The notes under the pieces are model-generated. The model saw nothing but the letters and a program-made list of their open reading frames with translations. It searched no databases and was not told the origin of the DNA. Made by a program: the position numbers and the translations under genes. A stretch of 64,000 nt of DNA from Polytrichum commune (taxonomy: Eukaryota > Streptophyta > Polytrichopsida > Polytrichales > Polytrichaceae). The stretch is from NCBI GenBank assembly GCA_950295325.1, contig OX485808.1:30090527-30154526 (forward strand). The letters run 5' to 3'. This document shows, piece after piece, positions 1 through 10,059 of the stretch (position 1 is the stretch's first letter; every line of letters starts with the position of its first letter).

Positions 1-1
1 C

Positions 2-298
2 AAACCAAATTTTGTAACTTCCAGCCCTCATTTTCGACAAATACAAGTAGAGTACTACCGACCGACAGCACGGAATGAAGATGTTGTTCGGCATTATACA
101 GGCTGGGATACAAACCCTAACTTTCGGTGGAAGGTGGATTCTGAGCATGGTCCATCTTGGGTAGATACAGATTCCATATTCATAGCATGGAAACCACGGA
201 AAAATCATAGTGGATCAGTGTCCATCCCTCAAAAGTACATAACTTTTGCAAAAGACAACCTTGCTCGGATCGCAGAAGAAGCAACCCACGTTGAATGA
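2..298 (+). CDS. 3' end of an unidentified protein-coding gene (partial, starts outside the window)
   Basis: Frame 2 is open from the first complete codon of the window to a TGA at 296-298, giving 98 codons with no internal stop. The translation is rich in Trp, Arg and Asp, with balanced amino-acid use, including the stretches RHYTGWDTNPNFRWKV and DSIFIAWKPRKNHSGS, which looks like real protein rather than random translation of AT-rich DNA. I do not recognise the family. The downstream DNA (299 onward) immediately becomes AT-rich, as expected for a 3' UTR. No start codon or splice acceptor can be placed, because the beginning lies upstream of the window. It may be the last exon of a host gene or a fragment of a transposon protein. 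No other host-like coding segment is nearby. Confidence 0.5.
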   Translation, partial: KPNFVTSSPHFRQIQVEYYRPTARNEDVVRHYTGWDTNPNFRWKVDSEHGPSWVDTDSIFIAWKPRKNHSGSVSIPQKYITFAKDNLARIAEEATHVE

Positions 299-899
299 GA
301 AGTTGGTAGGATTGTGTTAGCATGATTATAGTGTAAACTGTAATTCGACGAATATATATTACTCATATGTGTGCTCCTCAAACTTGGGGCAAAGTTTGGG
401 TAGAACTTGCGAATGCTATATTGTTTGGGGTTGGATGAATATCCATTTACTATATTTCAATACAGTTGTGAAGTTCATTTTTTTTATTAAGTTTGGGACT
501 AAATTTTCCATTGAAGAAAAATGCATTTATTGCATGCACTTTGTATGTTGCAATGTCTATATTTTATTGACCATGCTAATAATAGAAATCATTTTATATG
601 TTTCTTGGGTGAAACTAGTTTGGAGTGCTCTACCCAAAGTGTTTTTGTAGATGAAGTTGGTGTTGAGTGCTCTACCACATGTGCTTATGTCCACACATAA
701 TAGATTTGGGATATTAGAACATATAATATATTTGAGATCGTTCTCAATATAGTTTCGGAACACGGAATGTTGTTTGATCCATATATTAATTTGAGACTAG
801 AGAAAGTCTCAATTTAACGAATATAGTGTTTCATGGGAAATAGAGAACACAAATGGGCAATCAAAGTATATGGTTTTGGATTTAGGCCAAAAAAAAATA
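299..899. other. AT-rich spacer after the partial gene
   Basis: This stretch is AT-rich and holds only short open frames without recognisable domains. It probably includes the 3' UTR of the partial gene at 2-298. I see no RNA gene or transposon terminus in it. Confidence 0.4.
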
Positions 900-904
900 C
901 CATG

Positions 905-2707
905 TGTGAGCCCAATAAGGGTGCCCACATGTGTTCTTAACCCTTTAAACCTATTAAAACGTAGGCTTTTATATTACTGCATCTATTTAAAAACATAAAA
1001 AGAGTGAGGACTTTTAGTTTGAAGTTAAATTGAATTAAGGGTGGAGTTGTGTGCTCTTAGTGTTGTAGGGTAAAATGGCTCACTTAGGAGTTAGTTAGTG
1101 GGTTAGTTAAGTTTAGGGGGTTAGGCTTGGCAAGCCGGGTTTCATTTTTGGTTGAAATGGGCATTGTTACTGCCCATTATGGGGGAGCAGGCATTGTTCG
1201 CCCTAGCATTTTCCAGATCAGGGGAACGGTGGCAGTTGAGGTGCCTCTCTCGGATCTAGCTCTCTCTCTCTCTCTCGTTGCGGCTACAGAGGTTAGCCAG
1301 GAAGGGGCGGAGCCCTGTGAGTTGAGGGCTCGAGAACGATGAGTATGGGTGGACTGTTGGCAGCTGCTGGGCTTCGGAGCTTAGTTGGTCGTTGCTGATG
1401 CAAGCATGTACAACAACAATGGCAGTGGGGAAGTGCTGCAGAGAACTCTCACCGAACAGCGAAGGTGCTACAGGGTGGCTAAGCCTGCCGAATTCGGGCA
1501 CATCTGACTCGCACATTTCGATCTCCGATTGGCCAAACTCTGGAGATTCCTTGCTGGGTGAAGGTCTGAGTCTTCATGAGGAGGAGAGAGTCTACGCTGC
1601 TAGGTGGAGGTAAGTGTGAAACAGGGGAGGCAGGTAAGAGCGGCAGATAAATGAGCAAGTAGGGAAGAAGGGCTGACATGAGCTATGAGGAATCGAGGGG
1701 GAGAATTCGCGCGGCAGCCGCACGTCATATTCGAGCTGAGGAGCTGCCTTCAATGAGGAGGGTGAGCTAGCTGCAACGACATCGGTTATGAAGAGATGCA
1801 ACATGACCGCATGCGGAAGGGGAGGTGCGGGTAGCGTAGCTGCTACCTTGGGAGAATTCATGCCGAAGGATGCATTAGCTGATAGAGGGGCAAAGGTTTC
1901 TGCCTTCACAATGACGATCGAGGCAGAGATGGGCGTTTAAGGGTCTTAGCGGTTGTGAAATCCAGCGGTGAGTGGGCAGATGCCGAGCAACCACAACTGA
2001 GCTGGAGGAAATCGTTGCTACCGACCTCGAAGGATTTCAATGAGTGAATCCACGTGTGTTGTGGCAGCTCAAACACTATCAGGGCAGGGTGCCGTTAGGA
2101 TCCAGGGTGGAGGTTGGGTTTGTGGTTAGCTCCTGGCCGCAGCAGTACGAGGTTGGAGGGGTCCTTGAATCAAAACAGGGGAGAAGAGAGGTATGAGCAG
2201 GCTCCTGAAGCTGATGTGAACAGTCAGACATGGCATGCGCATTTCGGGAGCTGAGACCAGACCAAACCGAACAAGGGCAGAACCGGTTCCCACTGGGAAG
2301 AAGTCGACTTCCATTAGTCTAAGCATTGACCAATTTAGGGGGTGGTGTTATTTAGAACATTAGCTGGATTTTGATTAGATTAATGGTTGGATGATCAATG
2401 AGCATTGGTACACCCAATGTATAACTTGGGTTAGATCAATGCAAGCAAGAAATTGCATACATTAGTTCGTCAATTTAGTGTTCTAGAATAGGATTTGTGA
2501 GTGGGTGTGGCCATGACAAGGGGAAAGTTGAGTATTTCTAAATACTCATTGCCTTGTGCTCTTTGAATAAAAAGCCTTGTGTTCAATGTTCATGTTGGTT
2601 GCACATGGGAAGTTGGATTGAAAGGCTAAGGAAATTACACAAGTACATGTTAGCCATCAGCTCTCACCCGGACTACGACGCACAAGGGTGGGGGTTTATG
2701 GCTGACA
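905..2707 (+). mobile_element. Solo LTR, family TGTGAGCCC, copy 1
   Basis: The 1,803-bp segment starts TGTGAGCCCAATAAGG and ends TTTATGGCTGACA, so it has TG...CA ends, and is flanked by a perfect 5-bp duplication CCATG at 900-904 and 2708-2712. Two other copies (7986-9976 and, inverted and interrupted, 24752-31164) share both termini and a conserved subterminal block containing CGGACTACGACGC just before the end. The first 130 bp carry a conserved A-rich TATA-like block ending AAAAAGAGTGAGG, and an AATAAA lies near 2567, as expected for an LTR promoter and polyadenylation signal. The middle (about 1130-2330) is GC-rich with several open frames but no recognisable protein. No internal retrotransposon domain adjoins it, so it is read as a solo LTR. 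A non-autonomous element with short inverted termini is the alternative. Confidence 0.7.
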
Positions 2708-2712
2708 CCATG

Positions 2713-5219
2713 TCAACTATTTAACATATTCATTTTCATTTGACATTCAACCTATATGGACCAGTTGGATACTAACCCTTAACCCTTAATGTCTTATGCA
2801 AGCATAAGATGGTCATGAATACTTCATTATGACCCCTTTGACACCACTTCGGATGATTTCTAGATTGTTCCAACTACTCTTCTTACTCATGTTCAGGTCT
2901 ATTATGTTCCGCCACATGGATAATTTTGATTCAACAAAGTTAGGTATTTTTTTAATTACTTCAAATATGGGATTCTGCTCTCAACTACTTTACAGTGGAA
3001 TCGCTCCACAAATGCTTTCTTGACATTTGTCACCTCCAACAAGTTTTGGCATAATATCTTGAATGGTACAAGGTACATGGTATTGAATCCATGTTTACCA
3101 TAACATGTTACATATACTTGGTATGTATGCACGGGGAGGTGACTATTGAAATTTTAGAAACCACGTGAGATAAAAAATAGGGTCAATTTAATTCATCGAG
3201 GGTAAATTTTACAAATTCGTTAGATCTACCATAGCATTGGAAATATGTCCTCTACATGATTATTTGTAAAATAGGGTGGTGAATAATTCCTCCATTTTAG
3301 TAATCAGTAGAAAAAAATAGGGTATTAGATATTGGATCCCCCCAAATGTGTGTAGTAGGATCAATAGAATAATTATGGGTTTGACTACTTGGATGAAGAA
3401 TTGTGTAAATTTTGTCCAAATTTGAATGAAACGCGTTAGTATGGAGGGAAATGTTGTGGATTTTTTTGGGGGAAGGAATGTTGTGACTTCTCAATGGCCC
3501 TTGGCTTGCTTAGGGTTGGGCAAGCACAGTGGCGTGAAGGCGGTGAAGCGTTCGGGTAAGAGGTCTTGCGTTGGTGAAGTGTGGCGCATAGGCGGTAGGT
3601 AAGACACATTTTTTGGAGTTTTCTTCTTTGCTTCATAACATTCACACAAGGTGTTTCATGAGCGCCAAAGATTCAGCTTGCTCCGCTTGCATGCGGTAAG
3701 AATTGATTTCAAACTCCAACTCCTTGATTTTTCCCTTCCACTGTCTGTTTTTTGACAACATGCTATTGATTTCCGACGCCCTCCTAAATGTGAGATGTAG
3801 AAAGATGAAGAGTTACAAAACTTGAATGTGAGCGTAGAAAAATGAGATGCTTTCCAGGTTATTCTGTACTTGTATCTTGTTCTTTGGAACATCTACCTCA
3901 AGTGGGATATTCAGATGTCGCTACCAATAGTTGTAAAAATATGTACGTTTTGATGAGATGTGTCATTCGGATTTTGTGTAACATGTGGTTTCGTAGTCAG
4001 ATGACGAGGTCCTACTGGAGATTGCAGTGTCATTCCATGAGAGGCCAATTTTGTCATCGAACTGGAACTAATGTCGTGGAAATTAGGAGATTACTCAAAT
4101 GAAAAAGATATTAAGAAAAGTTGGTGAGGTTGAAATTGGGTTCTAGAAAGGCCGATATTGGGATCATCTCGGAAATGTGAGCCAACTTTTTTCATATGAT
4201 CATTTTTAACCCTAGAATTATAGGTTTCTTTCGAAGATTTCAAACATAAAATTACAAACTTCATTATGTAATCATAATAATGCTAGTAGTGTCCAATATG
4301 CCAACATTCTATTGATTATATTTTTGCTACAACAATATTTTGTAGATGATTGATGATGCGCTACAACATTTGGCAACGTCACCATGATAGACGTAGAGGA
4401 TTGCGCTTTGCCTTGCACTATGCCTTGGAAGAAGACTTGGTGGAGTGGTTGGAGACTTCAAAGGCTACCCGTCTCATGCTATCAATTAGTTTTAGTTATT
4501 CATCATCATTGGTGTTAAGCAAATCTCTCCAAATTTTTTAGTCTTACCATGACATTGTAAAGGATATTGACATGTATTGGAGGGTGCATAGTTATATTCT
4601 TACCCTTCACATTGTAAATATTTGGTACAAGGTTGAATGTGTTTGTGAATACAATTGAAGAAAATGTTTTCAATTTGTATATTTAATTTTCTTTCATTTG
4701 AATGCAATCTTTTGTTTTTGGAGTACATAGTTGTGCAAAAAATCATGTTTTGTGATAATTGATTGTGTTTCTTGTTTTGTTCTATCCGTTTTTACAACTT
4801 GTCTATGTTAGCTTGTACATTTTGTTATCTCCATGTTTATTGGTAACCTTTTAAATAATATCCAAGTGTTATTGATTGTGTTTTGAACGGTTTAGCATTG
4901 GTAAAACTAATTGAAACCGATTAAATGACAAGATGGATGCTATGGGATGTTTATTGCTCATATAGTCAACTTTGCAATGCTATAGTATTCCGTCTAGTAT
5001 TTGGTACTTGTACGATTTATAAAAAAAATATGATGCCAAAAATTAGTCTTTCTAAACAATTACAAATAAATATAGGGTGTTAAAAAATACATCAAAGTAG
5101 CTTTATATCTACATATAGGGAGGGAAAAAATATTGAGAGGTGCATAAATATCCCCCCATTAAATACCCCATTATCGCACGTGGTTACAAAATGTAAGGGG
5201 GTGTGATCCCCCCGTGTAT
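2713..5219. other. AT-rich spacer without recognisable genes
   Basis: About 2.5 kb with short, low-quality open frames on both strands (the longest are about 80-90 codons, for example 3842-4102), none with a recognisable motif. No transposon termini, RNA genes or strong tandem repeats were found by eye. Confidence 0.4.
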
Positions 5220-5575
5220 GTATGATATTTATTCAAACTAGAGCCTTCTTTCAATTCATTCTACATGAACATTCCAATTGGAATGATGAATGGGATTAAT
5301 TTCATACAGAGTCAACTTTGATTTTTTGCTGAAAATACCATCGAAATTTCTCAAACCCCATCTATGACATCGAGAGGCTCAAAATGGACCTCTTAGGCAT
5401 ATACAAATTAACGGAAGTGGGCCTACCTCAATTACATGTCTTAATCAAACCTTTGTATTTGAGTGGTATTTGGTTAGGTGCGAACCTTAGATTGGAAATT
5501 TGGAAGAAAGGTCACTTAGCTTAGTTGGTTCTTATGAACAAACACCAAAATGGCATGTGTCTTGTTGAAACCATA
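5220..5575 (+). repeat. Dispersed noncoding repeat Z, copy a
   Basis: This segment matches 62466-62700 over the blocks GTCAACTTTGATTT and CATCGAAATTTCTCAAACCC. Its second half (about 5420-5575, with CTTGTATTTGAGTGG-like sequence and a later ACCAAAATGGCATGTG) matches 39245-39340 and 60540-60640. All copies lie in the same orientation. No coding potential was seen, and the superfamily is unknown. Confidence 0.6.
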
Positions 5576-5868
5576 ACTACACACACTCAAAAAATACATA
5601 ACACCCCACCCAACACAGACCACAAATAAAACCCACCCCCCTCACCTCACCCATATACACCACAGGACACATAGGCAACTTCTACTACATAACCCACATA
5701 CACCTCAAATCTCCAAAAATCAAAGTTGCACAATACTACACATGGAATAATGCTACACTCATACTATTAGGTGTGGACATAGAATCAAACCCACGCCCAT
5801 TTACACATATCCTCAAAAACATCCCTCAAGAATACACTCAAAGACAAAAACAAGAAAAGAAAAAATAA
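5576..5868 (+). pseudogene. LINE fragment A: 5' leader with a degenerate 2A peptide
   Basis: The plus strand is A/C-rich and G-poor, like the sense strand of the large LINE at 40.5-54.3 kb. In frame 1 it encodes WNNATLILLGVDIESNPRP followed by a basic tail ending at a TAA (5866-5868). DIESNPRP (5776-5799) is the 2A consensus D-[VI]-E-x-N-P-G-P with the critical Gly changed to Arg, preceded by the usual hydrophobic Leu-rich run. The order short leader, 2A, basic region is the same as in copy E at 46728-47100. The fragment ends abruptly against the 3' end of inverted copy B, so it is a truncated relic. Chance similarity is unlikely because context, composition and neighbour all agree. Confidence 0.65.
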
Positions 5869-7690
5869 CACATGTAGCTAGGTACCGGCCTGAATGTGAG
5901 CCCGTTGACCTAATAATGATCGCGGTTGTCCGTGATGCAACTTAACGTATTTTACCTCTTTGAAGAAGTGGGCTCTAGTGGTGTGTTAGTAGTATCCAAA
6001 TTCATCAAGGTGGGGGGGGTGTTTGTTTATTGTCAAATTTTCTTTTGTTTAGGACAAGGTATGTGAGGTATTTGATGGCATTTTGGTGTATATTTTTCAT
6101 GAGAGTTTTAATGTTCAATTTTGGGATTTTAAGGTTGGTAGGTTTATCAATTGAGTGTTCATGTATAGCCCCTCCTCTAGTTGTGATAGTAATGAGGGGG
6201 TTGGTTTTCCAGCCATTGTTTTGTAGGTTGTGAATTAGTGGATCATATTTGGTATGTTTACGTGTGAGAGCTTGGTTGGGGAATATGTCATGATAGTATG
6301 TGAATTCAATGAGTTGAATTGTGAGTGTCGGGGACGGTGCGATTGGTGTTTGTGTTTGGTTCCGGGCTCCTATTATACAGAGGATGTCTAGCCTTAGTTT
6401 AACATGGCATTGGCAGGCTAATTATGAGCATACGCATTTGAGGAGCCACTTTGGGATTGTTTGTTATGGTGGTTTGTTATGGTGCTTGCATTGGTCAATG
6501 TGAGGAACCTCGTGTTTTTGTTGGTTTGTAGCGTTTGGGTGATGAGGTGTACTACTTTGTTATGTCGTGCAATTCTTAGGCCTTTTAAGTATGGGTGTTC
6601 ACATGTTGATAATAGGTGTGGCCATGTGTCTCTATTATTACTATGGCATTGTGTGAAGTTGGGGTTTTGATGTGTGAGGGGCCATAATATATTCTTCTTG
6701 TAGTTACCCATGTACTAGGCATATCTGAATTTTGGAGTCTTAGTAATTTGAGCATCCGTCACACTCTCATTTTTCTAGAAGTGGTTAGAAAGTTTATAAT
6801 TTATTTGAGTATTGGATAGCCATTTGTTCACGTGTGGGAATTTGTGTCTGGTTGTTATAGATTCTCAATTTCTATGTTCTTCTGTTGTGAATGTGTGAAT
6901 GTTGCGGATGGCCCTGTCGTGTGTGGCCGTTGGGTAGCTTGCTAGCCAGTAGGGGGTGGGGTGGGTGTGTGTATACGGGGTGTTGTGGTTGGTTTTTCCT
7001 TAAGTACTCTTTCATTGGCTAGTGTATTGGCAATTTCATTTATGGCATTGCATGAATGTGCGCGCACTTTGTGGATGTGGATTATGTGTGGGGTCCAATA
7101 TATTTGTTTTATGATTTCGACTATTAGTAATTTGTTTAGGTGGTGATGTTATGATGTTGGGTGCTGAATGTGGTTATTGATTAAAAATATGCTATTGAGG
7201 CTATATGTAAATATGTACGTGTTTAGTTGGGTATTTTGTGTGGCTTTGATGGCAATGAGTATTGCATTAAGCTCTGTGCGTAGGATGTCTTGGTAGCTTG
7301 GAAGTCTTTATGATATTTTAATGTTGTTGTTGGGGCTGTATATTCATGATCCGGCCATAATTCCCACTATTTGGCCTTAGGAGTTTTTGGTGGGTGGGAT
7401 GAATGATCCATCCGTGTATATGCATTGTTTTGGGCAAACTTTAAGGGGGGTTAGATGTGGTTGTATTTGGATGGTAGTGGGGTTGTGAGGGTGTTTATAG
7501 GGGTGGGGGTTTTTGGTTTTGGGGGCATTTTTCTATGTGTTAGAGAATTTGACAAAGTAGTGTGTGGGGGTAGGTTTGATGGGGTATGTGTCTATATGGG
7601 TGTTGTTTTTTGTAGGATGTTTGTAATTCATGTGGGGTTTGTAAATTTGATGGGAGGTTTATTGGTTGTGTATGCATATTATTGTTAGCA
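5869..7690 (-). pseudogene. LINE copy B: decayed 3' half of ORF2 (RNase H, CCHC finger, endonuclease-like domain)
   Basis: Read on the minus strand, this segment matches copy C (10060-21105) through its 3' half. A piece near 7540-7815 corresponds to 11846-12124, an RNase H piece near 6961-7146 corresponds to 12385-12597, and 6418-6711 corresponds to the CCHC/RHN region of C, with the shared sequence ICWPLTHQNPN-like and RHNK. The first Cys of the finger is lost, and many stops and frameshifts are present. The 3' end carries the same terminal block as C (GGGCTCACATTCA...CCTAG) and a hairpin at 5919-5936. B also preserves the uninterrupted version of the site into which the Gypsy element jumped in copy C. 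It is non-functional. Confidence 0.75.
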
Positions 7691-7980
7691 ATGGTTCTAC
7701 TCATAAAAAGTAATGACATAAACAATACTTCATACCAAATTTGGGAAATTTCGAAATTTGGAATTATTTCTCTATTGGAAAATTTGTTGGCATGAACCAC
7801 CCAACCACAAGACAAGATTAAAGACCTTTACTCTTACGTAAGAGCCCTTTACATACCTCCCCACCATGCCCAATTGTCTTAAGTTTAATCAAAGTAAAAG
7901 CATGTTCATTATCAGCAAATATAATGAACTATGTGTTTTTACTTTAAACTCATTCTAGACTACCTTTATCTTAGTTCTAG
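7691..7980. other. Short AT-rich spacer
   Basis: Sequence between the 5' truncation of LINE B and the target duplication of the next solo LTR. No coding or structural feature was recognised. Confidence 0.4.
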
Positions 7981-7985
7981 TCAAC

Positions 7986-9976
7986 TGTGAGCCCAAAATT
8001 GATGCCCACATTGGTTGTTAACACTTGTAAAACATTACAAGTGCTGTTTTGGTGATTTATGATTATTCACAAAAATATAAAAAGAGTGAAGCTTGAAGAA
8101 AGCTTAGTTTGAAGCATTAGGCTTTTGTGGAGTGGATTTAAGTAGGAGAAGGACAAACCTTGGTAAAGTGTGGTAGGTAGAAAGCCAAGGTTAGTTAAAT
8201 GTTTGAATTAGGATCCTTGTTGATCATTTGAGGGAGGAAGGCTTAGGAGATATGATTAGAGCCTACAAAGTAGGAAGAAATCTCGAGGGCTTATCGTGAG
8301 CCTTGAGGGTGCTCACCCCCTCAAACTCACTATATAATCCCTCATTCTTCCCTCACTCATCCTCTCTTTCCTTCGTGCTCCTTGGCACTCCACGTGTTAT
8401 AAGTGTGGGTGCGTGGGAAGCAAGATAGATGCACGTGTGTGTGCATGGATGTAAGGTTAGGAGCCAAGGCTAGTTGGCCTTGAAGAGGGCTTGACCTCTT
8501 GTTACTAATAGTTAGGCGTGAATGATTTAAAGTTCAATTTATGGCTTTGTTTGAATACTTGGATTTACATTGATTAGCCTTATACTTATGCGGATGTGCA
8601 AAGTCTCTTATTGGAGCATTTAGTTTTGTTGGACTTCATATGAATTTCTGAGAGCCAAAAACTGAGACTATGTCCAAACTTCCAAAAACTAGTGAAAAAG
8701 TGTAGATTCAAAGGGAACAGCGTAGAATTGCGACCATATACTTTTTGGCAGTACAAATATTATTGCATATTCATGTAGAAGACTTCATTACCTATCCATG
8801 GATACCAAGAACTCATTTTTGGGACTTCATATGAATTTTAGAGAGCCAAAAAACCGAGACTATGTCCAAACTTCCAAAAACTAGTGAAAAAGTGTAGGTT
8901 CAAAGGGAACAGCGTAGAATTGCAACCATATACTTTGTGGCAGTAGAAATATTATTGCATATTCATGTAGAGGACTTCATTACCTATCCATGGATACCAA
9001 GAACTCATTTTTTGGACTTCATATGAATTTTTGAGAGCCAAAAAACCGAGACTATATCCAAACTTCCAAAAACTAGTAAAAAAAGTGCAGATTCAAAGGG
9101 AATAGCGTAGAATTGCGACCATATATTTTGTGGCAGTAGAAATATTATTGCATATTCATGTAGAGGACTTCATTACCTATCCATGGATACCAAGAACTCA
9201 TTTTTTGGGACTTCATATGAATTTTTGAGAGCCAAAAAACCGAGACTATATCCAAACTTCCAAAAACTAGTGAAAAAAGTGCAGATTCAAAGGGAATAGC
9301 GTAGAATTGCGACCATATATTTTGTGGCAGTAGAAATATTATTGCATATTCATGTAGAGGACTTCATTACCTATCCATGGATACCAAGAACTCATTTTTT
9401 GGACTTCATATGAATTTTTGAGAGCCAAAAAACCGAGACTATGTCCAAACTTCCAAAAACTAGTGACACACTCTTATAGTTTTTGACTTATGATGTTTAG
9501 AATTAAAGTGTTGGATTCATTAGGTAGGAAGGGGTGTGTGCAACTTTTGAATGTATTGGTGATTGACCATTGAGGTTGAACTTAGCAATGGAATGTGAAG
9601 GCCTGTAAAGGAGAGGCCACCATAAGTTACACAAGTATTTGTTAATACTTAAACTTATGTGCTTCATGGAATCAACAAGCGAAGGTTCGTGCAGTAGTGT
9701 GGAATCAACGGCGAGGACTCGATTCACACGAGGGATATCTTTGAAGGCATGCGTGACCAAAGCGGCCGGGTTGACTTTAGAGAAATACAAGGATGTGACA
9801 TTACCCGAGATTAAGGAGTGTAAGAAGACATAGTATAGACTTGGCTAAATTGCGTATATTCCAACGATAGATTGGAATCATACATTGTGTTACAAAGAGA
9901 GAAATCTCTACATGTCATTATAAACTTCTCCATTCGGGCTAGGACGAAATTGAAGGGTGGAGGTTTTTTGGTGACA
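7986..9976 (+). mobile_element. Solo LTR, family TGTGAGCCC, copy 3 (with internal tandem array)
   Basis: It begins TGTGAGCCCAAAATTG and ends GGTTTTTTGGTGACA, with a perfect 5-bp duplication TCAAC at 7981-7985 and 9977-9981. The A-rich block ATATAAAAAGAGTGAAG near 8075 aligns with the equivalent block of copies 1 and 2, and the terminal block GGGCTAGGACG...AAGGGTGGAGG aligns with theirs. A plant-like core promoter (CTATATAATCC followed by a CT-rich stretch) lies at about 8328-8380. The element is longer than copy 1 (1,991 bp against 1,803 bp), mostly because of a 192-bp tandem array at 8631-9467. No retroelement coding sequence adjoins it, so a solo LTR is the simplest reading. Confidence 0.7.
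8631..9467 (+). repeat. Tandem array, about 192-bp unit, 4.3 copies
   Basis: Units begin GGACTTCATATGAATTT at 8631, 8822, 9014, 9208 and 9401, a spacing of 191, 192, 194 and 193 bp. The last unit is cut after about 66 bp at AAAAACTAGTGA. The units are nearly identical (a few substitutions and A/T-run length changes), so the expansion is recent. The array lies inside the solo LTR 7986-9976 and is absent from the other two copies of that LTR. No coding frame runs through the units. Confidence 0.9.
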
Positions 9977-10059
9977 TCAACATGTACCAATAATGGCCCG
10001 TGTAACATCTAAAAAAAATTCAAGATAAAATCATATACAACAACTCTAACAACACACAA

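Noticed and set aside
3842-4102. 86-codon plus-strand frame in the spacer
   Set aside because: No motif, no conservation visible within the window, and overlaps an equally long minus-strand frame.
5576-7690. Fragments A and B as one twin-primed LINE insertion
   Set aside because: In twin priming the inverted 5' segment lies upstream of the 3' segment; here the leader lies beyond the 3' end of B, so two separate insertions are more likely.
8631-9467. Possible CRISPR-like array
   Set aside because: Units are about 192 bp and contiguous, without short repeats separated by unique spacers; it is an ordinary tandem array inside an LTR.
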